A DNA stretch of 20,450 bases. It comes from DAINBT01 sp036732785. GTDB lineage: Bacteria > Planctomycetota > Phycisphaerae > Sedimentisphaerales > SM23-30. The stretch lies in assembly GCA_964537505.1 (NCBI GenBank), contig CAZICK010000070.1:1-20450 (forward strand), given 5' to 3'. Position 1 is the stretch's first letter. Each line of letters begins with the position of its first letter. Shown one piece after another: positions 1-8,007 of the stretch. The notes beneath the pieces are model-generated. The model was not told where the DNA came from. It saw only the letters and a program-made list of their open reading frames with translations, and did not search any database. A program made the position numbers and the translations under genes.

Positions 1-74
1 GGCCGGGAAACCACTGGCTGCATGAGAAAACTACCTACAAACGTGACATGCACCCCGTCGAGAGTGTTTTTTAG
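1..74 (+). CDS. C-terminal end of a cut-off gene, unknown product
   Basis: A reading frame is open from the left edge (first full codon at base 3) and ends in TAG at 72-74. The last residues are PGNHWLHEKTTYKRDMHPV followed by ESVF. Composition looks protein-like, and the frame ends 48 bases before the AsmA-like gene on the same strand, which fits an upstream operon partner. Only about 24 residues are visible, so no family can be named, and chance openness of so short a frame cannot be excluded. Confidence 0.4.
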   Translation, partial: PGNHWLHEKTTYKRDMHPVESVF

Positions 75-122
75 ACAGATCGCCGATTTTGGTATCAAAG
101 CGACATTTTCAGGCGTACATCA

Positions 123-1862
123 ATGAAAAAACAGAAGTTCAAAGCAAATTCCTCCGGGTTCAGACGATTGCCGGGCGTGGTGTTTTTCGGGGCGATGTTG
201 GTGCTGGTCGGTTATGCCCTGATGCCGTGGTGGCTGCCGGTGGAGACTGTCAAAGAATGGCTGACCAAACAGATGCAACAGCAGCTCGGACTTGGGGTCT
301 CGATTGGTAAGTTGTCGGTAGATTGGCTGGAAGGGGTGCAGATACGTGATTTGCGGGTAGGACAAAAAAGTGGTTTCGCCACGGGGCTTTTGGCGTGTAT
401 CGGCCGGGTGCAGTGTCCTTTTGAGCCGATTCAACTTGTGAACTCGAAACTGGGCAAACTGCAAATACAAGATGTGGATTTGTACGTGGTGGTCAAAGAA
501 GATGGGCAGGTTAATCTCGGCGATTTGAAACTGCCGCGGAAACCTCAAATAAGCGGGATAACGGTTAAGCGATGCCGACTGCATTTGTCGGGGCGCCCGG
601 CCCGAACGGGACGATTCGATCAGATCAGCGGAACTTCCTCTCTGGAAGGCGAGATCGAGATTGTCGATGGCGCAGCAACCATATTGAGCGGTTCGCTTCG
701 GTTGGGTGATCTCAGCCTTGAGGGTGGTGGCAATGGGCAAAGCCAGACAACCTGGATCGAAAATGGAAAACTGTCAGGGGATTTTAGGATTCGATTCAAC
801 CGGGCCGCAGGCACCACCGAGATAGACTGGTTGAACATAAACGGTAACATGCTGGCCGAGCGGATCGACGTTGATGAGCTGAAAGGACTGTTTGATATAG
901 AAACCGACGGCAGAGGGACAAAGGCTTTACCTGAAGAATTCGCGGAATTGTTGCGGCTTTGTGAGATGGCAGGTTCGATCCAAATTGAGCGCCTGGGCTA
1001 TACCGACGGCAGGAGCGGGGTTCGCCTTTGCCCGGAGCAACTGCACAGCAGCTTTCGGCTACGTGGCGGTAAGGCGGAAATGGAGTATCGCACCGCGATT
1101 AACGGGGGAGTGGTAACCGGGCATGTCCAGTGCGATTTGAACCAGCCGGACCCGGTAGTATATCATAGTTGTGTAAGTACGGCGCTGGGAGCGGACGATG
1201 CGCTAAGGGCCATAGTGGAGAGCAAATTTCCCGGTTTGGAGGTAGGCGGCACTATCAATGAAATTTATCAGTTGAGCAACCGTCTGAGCACCATTGGCGA
1301 TTTGTTTAGCTGGTCGGGTTCCGGCAGGACGACCTGTACGGATGGTCTGCTTTATGGACCGGGTGGACCGGGCTGGCTGCTTAAGGTCGTGCCCGGCTTA
1401 AAGGAGGTTGAATATTCCTGGTGGGAGATGACCAATGAGTATGAAAGATTCTCCGACGGCCGGGGAAAAAACCGTATGCGGTTTCGGGGCAAAAGTTATG
1501 ATATATATATTGATGGTCTTTCCAGTCTGGTGCGCGAGCCGCAGGAATATGACGAAATTATGAAGACATTAGAAGAGGACTTGCGGACCGGCCGTGAGAA
1601 ACTCGCGAAGCTGGAGGCAGAGAAATCCAAACTAAGCAGCAAGGCAGATCAGCGGCTGCGCCGGCGAGTCGAAGGATTGGCCGAATTGTCCGCGAAATAT
1701 CAAGCGGGCCGAAAACCCTACGCTTACGTCGCTGATTATGAGGTGGGCACCGTGGTGAAGATCGGCAGTAAAGACCTTTTCGAAAGCCCGGCGTTTCGCT
1801 CGCACAGTTATATCGTCGGGCAATTCATGGTGGGTATTGTAACCACTAACGCAGGTCTTTAG
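123..1862 (+). CDS. AsmA-like membrane-anchored protein
   Basis: This 579-residue protein starts with a short basic segment and one hydrophobic helix (about residues 17-36), then a long beta-rich region. The order matches AsmA/TamB-type envelope proteins: an N-terminal anchor, a segment after it of the type 'LGLGVSIGKLSVDWLEG', and a late part (about residues 395-460) with the 'G.G.....dGLLYGPGGPGWLLK' pattern typical of AsmA-like C-terminal domains. Known members sit in the inner membrane with a periplasmic body and influence outer-membrane or lipid traffic. A charged, probably coiled-coil stretch (about 477-523) near the end is unusual for the family. The start has only a weak AGG about ten bases upstream. 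It is convergent with the peptide transporter gene that follows. Family assignment is by sequence style only; the specific role is unknown. Confidence 0.65.
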   Translation: MKKQKFKANSSGFRRLPGVVFFGAMLVLVGYALMPWWLPVETVKEWLTKQMQQQLGLGVSIGKLSVDWLEGVQIRDLRVGQKSGFATGLLACIGRVQCPFEPIQLVNSKLGKLQIQDVDLYVVVKEDGQVNLGDLKLPRKPQISGITVKRCRLHLSGRPARTGRFDQISGTSSLEGEIEIVDGAATILSGSLRLGDLSLEGGGNGQSQTTWIENGKLSGDFRIRFNRAAGTTEIDWLNINGNMLAERIDVDELKGLFDIETDGRGTKALPEEFAELLRLCEMAGSIQIERLGYTDGRSGVRLCPEQLHSSFRLRGGKAEMEYRTAINGGVVTGHVQCDLNQPDPVVYHSCVSTALGADDALRAIVESKFPGLEVGGTINEIYQLSNRLSTIGDLFSWSGSGRTTCTDGLLYGPGGPGWLLKVVPGLKEVEYSWWEMTNEYERFSDGRGKNRMRFRGKSYDIYIDGLSSLVREPQEYDEIMKTLEEDLRTGREKLAKLEAEKSKLSSKADQRLRRRVEGLAELSAKYQAGRKPYAYVADYEVGTVVKIGSKDLFESPAFRSHSYIVGQFMVGIVTTNAGL

Positions 1863-1951
1863 CGGACACGTTCGAGACGAGAGCGGATATTTGTCGTGAA
1901 AGATTAGCAGGGACAGTGCAAACCCCGCCCCTGCCTGACTACAAAACCCAA

Positions 1952-3346
1952 TCAGTCATCAAACGTCGCCGGGGTCTGGTCCTCATTAGCCGTATCTTCT
2001 TCATCCTGGATGTACACCTTTTCCTTGTAGAACCTGGCATATATGCCGAACAAAACTCCCGTCACTGTGATTACGCTCACAAAGAACCAGTAATAAGAAG
2101 CCCCTTCGAGCTTGGTCGTGCCGTCCTCATTCTGGATAAAACTATTGACCTGAGCGGTGAACAGATTGCCTACGGTTACGGACATCAGGAATATAGCCAT
2201 GATGAACGACTTCATCTTCTTGGGCGCCTGCGTATAAGAGAACTCCAGACAGGTAATCGAAATCAACACCTCCCCAATGGTCAGGGGCAGATACGCAAAA
2301 GCCTGCCAACCCACACTGGGCATTTCTCCTGCGGCAAGTCGCTGTTCGACCCATGCTATGATGGCAAAAGCCACAGCCGATATGAAAAATCCCACAGCCA
2401 TCTTGCGTAACGGCGTCACCCGTACCACCTTGCCAACCAGCGGATAAACACCGTATGAGAAAACCGGTATCAAGATGAGTACCAGCGCCGAATTAACGAT
2501 CTGGACCTGTGAAGGCAGCCAATCAAAGCCCAGCCAGTGCAAGTTCAATTTTTCCGCCTGTAATATCCATGATGAACCTGTCTGGTCAAATAGCGACCAG
2601 AACGGAGCCACAAACACGTATATCACAGCCAATTTCCCGACCGCCTTGATGCCCTCACCGCTGAAGGTTTGTTTGACAAATCCTAAGCCGCCGGCCGGCA
2701 CGTGAACATATTTTTTACGGCCCAGCCAGAAGACAAAAGTTGCCGCTACCATTAGTATCCCCGGTACCCCAAAGGCAACCGTCGGTCCGTGTACCGGCCC
2801 AAATTTTTCCAACAGGTATGGAGTTAATCCCATCGAAAGGACGGATCCCACATTGATGCCGAAGTAAAACCAACTGAAGACCTTTGCCAGTAAGTGATGG
2901 TTGGTCTTGCCGAACTGATCACCCACGTTGGACGAGACACACGGCTTGATCCCTCCCGATCCCACCACTATTAGTATCAGTCCAACCGCCAATCCCAACC
3001 GGGTGTGATCAAACGCCAGAAAGAAGTTGCCTATACAGTACAGTATCGACAGGTTGATGATCGTGCGATACTTGCCCAGCCATATATCCGACAGCAACGA
3101 TCCCAGAAATGGCGTAAAATATACCGCCGCCAAAAACCAGTGGAAGTATTTTTTGGCGTCGCCTTCGGTCATAACGCTCAGTACGCCGTTACGGTCCACC
3201 AGATAGTGGACCATAAAGATCGTCAGAATCGCGCGCATTCCATAGAAACTGAATCGCTCGGCTACTTCATTGCCGATAATATATGGAATGCCTCTTGGCA
3301 TACCCGTTATCGGTTCCGGTGCGGTACGGTACTTGGTCTTGGCCAT
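1952..3346 (-). CDS. POT-family proton-dependent di/tripeptide transporter
   Basis: This 464-residue polytopic membrane protein belongs to the POT/PTR2 branch of the major facilitator superfamily, which imports di- and tripeptides with protons. It has the diagnostic ExxER motif (E27, E30, R31, in NEVAERFSFYG), the first PTR2 signature LGSLLSDIWLGKYRT near residues 81-95, and the second, FYFGINVGS, near 160-168. The stretch GSGGIKPCVSSNVGDQF (about 129-145) is closer to the wording of eukaryotic PTR proteins than in its neighbour, so the two transporters are not recent copies. The start is supported by AAGGA nine bases upstream. It lies 39 bases after the second POT gene and is the last gene of the long minus-strand run. 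Transport of peptides is family knowledge; the exact substrate is not readable. Confidence 0.88.
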   Translation of the reverse strand: MAKTKYRTAPEPITGMPRGIPYIIGNEVAERFSFYGMRAILTIFMVHYLVDRNGVLSVMTEGDAKKYFHWFLAAVYFTPFLGSLLSDIWLGKYRTIINLSILYCIGNFFLAFDHTRLGLAVGLILIVVGSGGIKPCVSSNVGDQFGKTNHHLLAKVFSWFYFGINVGSVLSMGLTPYLLEKFGPVHGPTVAFGVPGILMVAATFVFWLGRKKYVHVPAGGLGFVKQTFSGEGIKAVGKLAVIYVFVAPFWSLFDQTGSSWILQAEKLNLHWLGFDWLPSQVQIVNSALVLILIPVFSYGVYPLVGKVVRVTPLRKMAVGFFISAVAFAIIAWVEQRLAAGEMPSVGWQAFAYLPLTIGEVLISITCLEFSYTQAPKKMKSFIMAIFLMSVTVGNLFTAQVNSFIQNEDGTTKLEGASYYWFFVSVITVTGVLFGIYARFYKEKVYIQDEEDTANEDQTPATFDD

Positions 3347-3385
3347 GTCTGTTATTCCTTATTACAAATTGACAAAAACGGTTTC

Positions 3386-4726
3386 TTATGAAAATCGCTT
3401 CAACGGCTTCCTGAAGAAAAACACGAGAACAGCACAGAAAAACAGGAGTCCCGAGAGAATCATAAAAAATGTATGATGTTGCACCCTATTATACAGCCAG
3501 GCACAAATAAGTCCGGAAAAAATCCCGCCTAATCCGGTGGCGCCAAACCACAAACCCATCGATAAGCCACGCACACGAGGAGGCGCAACCTTTGAGACAA
3601 ACGAAAGGCCCATCGGACTAATAAATATCTCAGCTATAGTAATCACAAAATAGGCGGAAATCAGCCATAGAGGAGACATGATCTGCTGGTCCTTATCTCC
3701 ACCCATATAACTCGCTGCCACCATAATAAGCGGCCAAAATCCCGCGACAATACATCCCCATAATATCTTTACAGGAGTTGCAGGCTCTTTGTCTTTACTT
3801 GCGAGCTTCCTGAAAAATAACAATAGTAACGGAGTTACGGCAACAATAAAAAGGGGATTCATCGACGAATACGTTTCGGCCCAAAGCCAATCATATTGAC
3901 GTGTACAGTTGTTAGCAAAGTACACCAATGACGTATAACTCTGGTTGAATACCGTCCAGAAAAATACGCCTATCAGCAGGAGCACAGACAATGCTATGTA
4001 TCTTTGACGTATTTCAGTCTTGCTCATCTCCTCAACTTGCAGCTCATCACTGGATGTGTCTTTGCGTTTGCCCTTTATGACATCAGCCATTTCATAGTTT
4101 TTTTTGCCCACCTGAAAGATTATTATACACGCGATCATTCCCATTGCCGCTACAACAAATGAGACATTATAGCTGTTAAAGGATGTGACTTCGCTGAGAA
4201 TCCTGCCGGATTCATCCTTGACCGAATCCTGTACAGAAATTTTGTGCAAAATTGTCGCGGCTATGGGGGCGAAGAATGCCCCTATATTGATACCCATGTA
4301 GAACAAATTGAATGCGGAATCTTTTAGTTTGCTGCCTTTTTCATATAAATTACCGACCAGGACCGATATATTCGCTTTCAGCAGCCCACTGCCTACGGTG
4401 ATTATCGCCAAAGCCCCAAAAAATAGTACCAGCCTGTCCAGGGAAGAAAATGCCAATAGCGCATAACCGACTCCCATAACCACAGCACCAATCCTTACGG
4501 TTTTTACCTGCCCCAAATACCTGTCTGCCAGCCAGCCCCCCAGAATAGGACAAAAATAGACTACGCCCATAAAAAAACCACTGATCATGGCCGCATACTC
4601 CTCACTCCATCCAAAGGTATTCGTCATATACAATGTTAATACGGCCACCATCGTATAGAAACCGAATCGCTCCCACATCTCGGTGAAAAACAGTGTCTTT
4701 AGTCCTTTTGGGTGGTCTTTAAACAT
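3386..4726 (-). CDS. POT-family peptide MFS transporter
   Basis: This 446-residue multi-helix membrane protein is of the POT family. The ExxER motif is at E16, E19, R20 (TEMWERFGFY). The first PTR2 signature is GGWLADRYLGQVKTV near 63-77, and FYMGINIGAFFAP near 142-154 is the second. A charged loop of about 30 residues rich in K, D and E, containing KGKRKDTSSDELQVEE, separates the two six-helix halves, as is usual in MFS proteins. AAAGGA lies six bases before the ATG. The gene sits 52 bases after the dipeptidyl-peptidase gene and 39 bases before the other POT gene. This spacing fits one transcript in which a surface peptidase makes dipeptides and two symporters import them. The substrate range is inferred from the family. 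Confidence 0.88.
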   Translation of the reverse strand: MFKDHPKGLKTLFFTEMWERFGFYTMVAVLTLYMTNTFGWSEEYAAMISGFFMGVVYFCPILGGWLADRYLGQVKTVRIGAVVMGVGYALLAFSSLDRLVLFFGALAIITVGSGLLKANISVLVGNLYEKGSKLKDSAFNLFYMGINIGAFFAPIAATILHKISVQDSVKDESGRILSEVTSFNSYNVSFVVAAMGMIACIIIFQVGKKNYEMADVIKGKRKDTSSDELQVEEMSKTEIRQRYIALSVLLLIGVFFWTVFNQSYTSLVYFANNCTRQYDWLWAETYSSMNPLFIVAVTPLLLLFFRKLASKDKEPATPVKILWGCIVAGFWPLIMVAASYMGGDKDQQIMSPLWLISAYFVITIAEIFISPMGLSFVSKVAPPRVRGLSMGLWFGATGLGGIFSGLICAWLYNRVQHHTFFMILSGLLFFCAVLVFFFRKPLKRFS

Positions 4727-4778
4727 TAGAAATCCTTTCAGTAGGAATAGCAGTCTTATGAGCGTAATTGCTCAGCGG

Positions 4779-7148
4779 TTAACGCCGGCGGGCACCGGGC
4801 GGTACGTTGCTGGTCAGATACCATGTCAAGGTCTCGAAAAGATGCCGAGTGGTATTTTTGCCTTCCTTTATGGCGTGGGTGCGGTTCGGATACGACATCA
4901 TCGAGAACCGCTTGTTGTGTTTGATCAGTTCATTGACAAGGGTCTCGAAACTCTGATAGTGACAGTTGTCATCGGCCGTACCATGGATAATCAGAAGATT
5001 ACCCTGAAGTTTGTGGGCATGCGTAACGGGCGAGCCATTGGTAAATCCTTCTTCATTGTCGTCCGGCAGAGACATATAGCGTTCCTGATAAATGGTATCG
5101 TAGAGCCGCTGATTACTGATAAAGGCGATGGCCATGGCGGTACTGTAGATTTCCGGATACCGAAAGATCAGGTTCAAACTCATCGACCCGCCGCCGCTCC
5201 AGCCCCACACCGCGATCCGTTCGGGATCGATATAAGGGCGGGTCTTGATGATCTCGCGTGCCGCGGCCGCCTGATCGTGACTGGCGAGGATTCCAATCTG
5301 GCGATAGATAATCTTACGCCAATCACGCCCGCGCGGCGCCGGAGTGCCGCGGTTGTCCACGCTCATTATCACGTATCCCTGCTGGGCGAGCATATAATAC
5401 CATAGGTTATTTTTGCCGCCCCAATTATCGAGAACGGTTTGACCGGCGGGTTCGCCGTACACATAAAACAGCAGCGGGTATTTTTTACTGGGGTCAAAAT
5501 CCGGCGGCTTGATGCACCACGCGTCCAGCAACTCGCCGACACCGATATCTATCCGGAAAAACTCGGTCGGACTCTTTTTAATGGCATCGTACTTCGCCTT
5601 GAGCTTGGCGTTATCTGTGAGCGTCCGTATCGTCTTATGTTCCGGCAGACTTACCAACTCGGTTATCGGCGGAGTATCGCAATTGGAATAAGTATGAAAG
5701 GCCCAACTGGCATCCCGCGATATCTGATAGCTATGCGTACCGGGCTGGTCCGCCGGACTTATCCGCTGTGCCTGACCGTGACCGTTTAGCCGTGCCCTGT
5801 ACAAATAACGTTGAGTGGGATTGTCCGGCGAAGCAATGAAATATAACCAGCCGTCTTCTGTTTTATCGACGTGCTGAATATCCATAATATCGTAGGGACC
5901 GTCGGTAATGAGTCTTATTCTTTGTCCGGAACGTGATACCACGTACACGTGCCGCCAGCCGTCGTGCTCACTGACCCACGTGAAATTCTTGCCGCCGTCC
6001 AGCCAGCGAAGGTTGTCTTCCAGGTCGGCGTTCATACTGTCGATGTCCACCCACGCATCATCTTTGTCCTGGAAAATCTCCCGAACCTTTCCCGTCCGGG
6101 CATCGCAAAGCATGATCTTAATAGTGTTTTGTAAACGATTGAGATGCTGCAGAACGATCTCTTCAGAGCCGGCCGCCCAGTTCATCCGTGCGATATAGTT
6201 GTTACGGGAATCGCCCGGCACCTCCAGCCACCTTGTTTCACCGCCGTCGGCGCTGACCACCCCCACCCGGCAGGCCGAGTTCGTCTGGCCCACCTTCGGG
6301 TATTTTATGGGAATAAGCCGGGGATAAAGATCATCAGTATTGTTTATCAAATGAAACGTCTTGACACCCTCGCTGTCAAGCTGCCAATAAGCGATCGACT
6401 TACTGTCAGGACTCCAGCGATATCCGTTGCGCAGGTCCAACTCTTCTTCATAAACCCAGTCGAATGTGCCGTTGATGATGGTTTCCGACCCGTCGGTGGT
6501 CAGGGCGGTAATCTCGCCGCCCTCGACATTCTCGACATAAATATTATTTTCACGCACATAAGCCACCCGCCGGCTGTCCGGCGAAAACTTAGCGAACATC
6601 AACGTTGAAGGCTTAGCGTCGCCGCCAAGCTGCCGCAGCTTCCAACTTGTCAAATCGACCACCCAGTAGTCGCCCCGCGTGTTCTGACGCCAAACCCGTT
6701 TGGTGTTCGTGAAGATAAGGAGATACTTATTGTCGGCCGACCACTCATATTTTTCGATTTTCAGTGGAGCCGATTCACCTTCCGGAATAAGCCGGCCGGC
6801 CGGGACTATTATTTCACTATTGCCAGTTTCCGGATCGTAGCGGACAATATCTTTCGCACCAACATCCTCGTCTTGGTCATCCTTATCCTCATCGTGGTCA
6901 TCCTTCTTTTCCAGCTTATAGTCCGAATCCTCCAGGGTCACGTATCCGGTACCATCTTTGAGCCAGTGTGCCGGTCCGAACTCTTCAGCCCCGAACTCGC
7001 CGGAACTGTATATCCGTTCGAGAGTCAGATAGCCGCTGTCATCCTCGGCCGGCGTACGCTCTTTCCCGACAAATCCACCGGTGGTACAGCCGGCCGTCAC
7101 TGCCAGCAGCAAAACACAGATGCCCTTAATAATTATTTTTGGCTTCAT
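4779..7148 (-). CDS. Dipeptidyl-peptidase-IV-like serine peptidase (S9B) lipoprotein
   Basis: This 789-residue enzyme has the two-part build of prolyl-oligopeptidase clan S9B: an N-terminal beta-propeller (about 100-500) and a C-terminal alpha/beta hydrolase. A hydrophobic signal ends in TAGC with the lipid-accepting Cys at 21, so the protein is probably tethered in the envelope. The catalytic triad is readable as S651 (GWSGGGS), D726 (HGTADDN) and H758 (NRTHAI). The propeller carries the DPP-IV signature DWVYEEE (E234-E236), whose double Glu holds the free amino end of the peptide and makes the family cut dipeptides off N-termini, classically after Pro or Ala. An acidic low-complexity stretch (83-95) lies ahead of the propeller. 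No clear Shine-Dalgarno precedes the ATG. It starts 22 bases after the lipoprotein mutarotase gene and is followed by two peptide transporters. Confidence 0.9.
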   Translation of the reverse strand: MKPKIIIKGICVLLLAVTAGCTTGGFVGKERTPAEDDSGYLTLERIYSSGEFGAEEFGPAHWLKDGTGYVTLEDSDYKLEKKDDHDEDKDDQDEDVGAKDIVRYDPETGNSEIIVPAGRLIPEGESAPLKIEKYEWSADNKYLLIFTNTKRVWRQNTRGDYWVVDLTSWKLRQLGGDAKPSTLMFAKFSPDSRRVAYVRENNIYVENVEGGEITALTTDGSETIINGTFDWVYEEELDLRNGYRWSPDSKSIAYWQLDSEGVKTFHLINNTDDLYPRLIPIKYPKVGQTNSACRVGVVSADGGETRWLEVPGDSRNNYIARMNWAAGSEEIVLQHLNRLQNTIKIMLCDARTGKVREIFQDKDDAWVDIDSMNADLEDNLRWLDGGKNFTWVSEHDGWRHVYVVSRSGQRIRLITDGPYDIMDIQHVDKTEDGWLYFIASPDNPTQRYLYRARLNGHGQAQRISPADQPGTHSYQISRDASWAFHTYSNCDTPPITELVSLPEHKTIRTLTDNAKLKAKYDAIKKSPTEFFRIDIGVGELLDAWCIKPPDFDPSKKYPLLFYVYGEPAGQTVLDNWGGKNNLWYYMLAQQGYVIMSVDNRGTPAPRGRDWRKIIYRQIGILASHDQAAAAREIIKTRPYIDPERIAVWGWSGGGSMSLNLIFRYPEIYSTAMAIAFISNQRLYDTIYQERYMSLPDDNEEGFTNGSPVTHAHKLQGNLLIIHGTADDNCHYQSFETLVNELIKHNKRFSMMSYPNRTHAIKEGKNTTRHLFETLTWYLTSNVPPGARRR

Positions 7149-7170
7149 GATTGTGTTTCTGCAGAGACCT

Positions 7171-7584
7171 TTACTCGTTATAGTAAACTTGTTCCATTAT
7201 TGCCCATGACTTTTCGCCTTTAAGCGGCAGTTGCATCGGATCGCACACCTTCAGCCACGCCCTGATGCGTGGTTCGGCGCCCATTTTAGCCATATCGGCT
7301 TCGAAATCATCGCCGGTGTATTCATAGTAACCAAACTCGTACCACTTGCCCTCGATCTGGTGCAGGAAGATCGAGAAGTTGTGCATATTGTATTTATTTA
7401 GCAGGTCGCGTACGCCCGGGTTGGAATCGCTATGCAGTATCTTATAGTCGCTCATATCTTTGGGATTCAAACCGACCACCATCCCCACCCGCTTTACTTT
7501 TTTGGACATTAGACCGTCACAGCCCACCGTCACCATCATGAGTAGTATAACGCAAATTGCTTTAGTCGTTGCGGTTAGTTTCAC
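7171..7584 (-). CDS. Rhamnose-mutarotase-like protein with lipoprotein signal
   Basis: This 137-residue protein uses a GTG start, with AAAGGA five bases upstream. The family converts alpha and beta anomers of L-rhamnose (RhaM, old name DUF718). After a signal ending in TVGC (Cys22), residues 31-137 align without gaps to the neighbouring cytoplasmic copy, with 84 of 107 residues identical. Aligned by eye to E. coli RhaM from memory, Y47 and H51 match Tyr18 and His22, but F70 (HNF) stands at catalytic Tyr41 (HNY), the Trp-Pro-Glu stretch is missing, and one of the paired Trp residues is gone. An extracytoplasmic mutarotase is unusual. An internal ATG at 7509 would drop the signal but has no ribosome-binding site. 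Activity and substrate are uncertain. Confidence 0.78.
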   Translation of the reverse strand: MKLTATTKAICVILLMMVTVGCDGLMSKKVKRVGMVVGLNPKDMSDYKILHSDSNPGVRDLLNKYNMHNFSIFLHQIEGKWYEFGYYEYTGDDFEADMAKMGAEPRIRAWLKVCDPMQLPLKGEKSWAIMEQVYYNE

Positions 7585-7609
7585 AATAATCCTTTCTGAA
7601 ATATTTTTT

Positions 7610-7954
7610 CTAGTTGTTATAGTAAACTTGTTCCATTATCGCCCAGGAATCTTCACCTTCCAGTGGAAGCTGCATGGGATCGCACAGTTCCAGCCATTCC
7701 TGGTTGCGCGGTTCGGCGGTAAGCCGAGCCATATCGGACTCGAAATCATCGCCGGTATATTCATAATAGCCGAACTCATACCATTTGCCCTCGACCTGGT
7801 GAAGGAAAATGGAAAAGTTATGCAAATGGTACTTGTTAAGCAGGTCACGCACGCCCGGGTTGGAATCACTGTGCAGTTTTTTATACTCGTTGATCTTGCC
7901 CGGCTTGATCCCGACAACCATACCCACGCGCTTAGTTTTTTTCTGTTCGCACAT
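7610..7954 (-). CDS. Rhamnose-mutarotase-like protein, cytoplasmic copy
   Basis: This 114-residue protein belongs to the L-rhamnose mutarotase family and is a tandem paralogue of the next gene. The start at 7954 is chosen because AGGAG lies eight bases before that ATG. A longer frame opening at 8044 has no such site and overlaps the end of the dehydrogenase gene. There is no signal peptide, so it should act in the cytoplasm. H28 and Y24 match His22 and Tyr18 of E. coli RhaM, while F47 replaces Tyr41, the same change as in the lipoprotein copy. The context (two sugar-type dehydrogenases and an isomerase upstream) supports a sugar-handling role, but the sugar need not be rhamnose. Confidence 0.82.
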   Translation of the reverse strand: MCEQKKTKRVGMVVGIKPGKINEYKKLHSDSNPGVRDLLNKYHLHNFSIFLHQVEGKWYEFGYYEYTGDDFESDMARLTAEPRNQEWLELCDPMQLPLEGEDSWAIMEQVYYNN

Positions 7955-8007
7955 TGTCACTGCTCCTGTCTTTGGGAACTTACCGAGTCTGGACAACCGG
8001 ATTGCCC

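Noticed and set aside
120..740. Minus-strand frame opposite the AsmA-like gene
   Set aside because: Its composition is unusual and it has no domain pattern, while the + strand frame has a clear anchor helix and AsmA-type order.
1907..1934. GCAGGG/CCCTGC inverted repeat between convergent genes as a two-way terminator
   Set aside because: The stem has only six pairs with a 16-base loop, and there is no T run on either strand.
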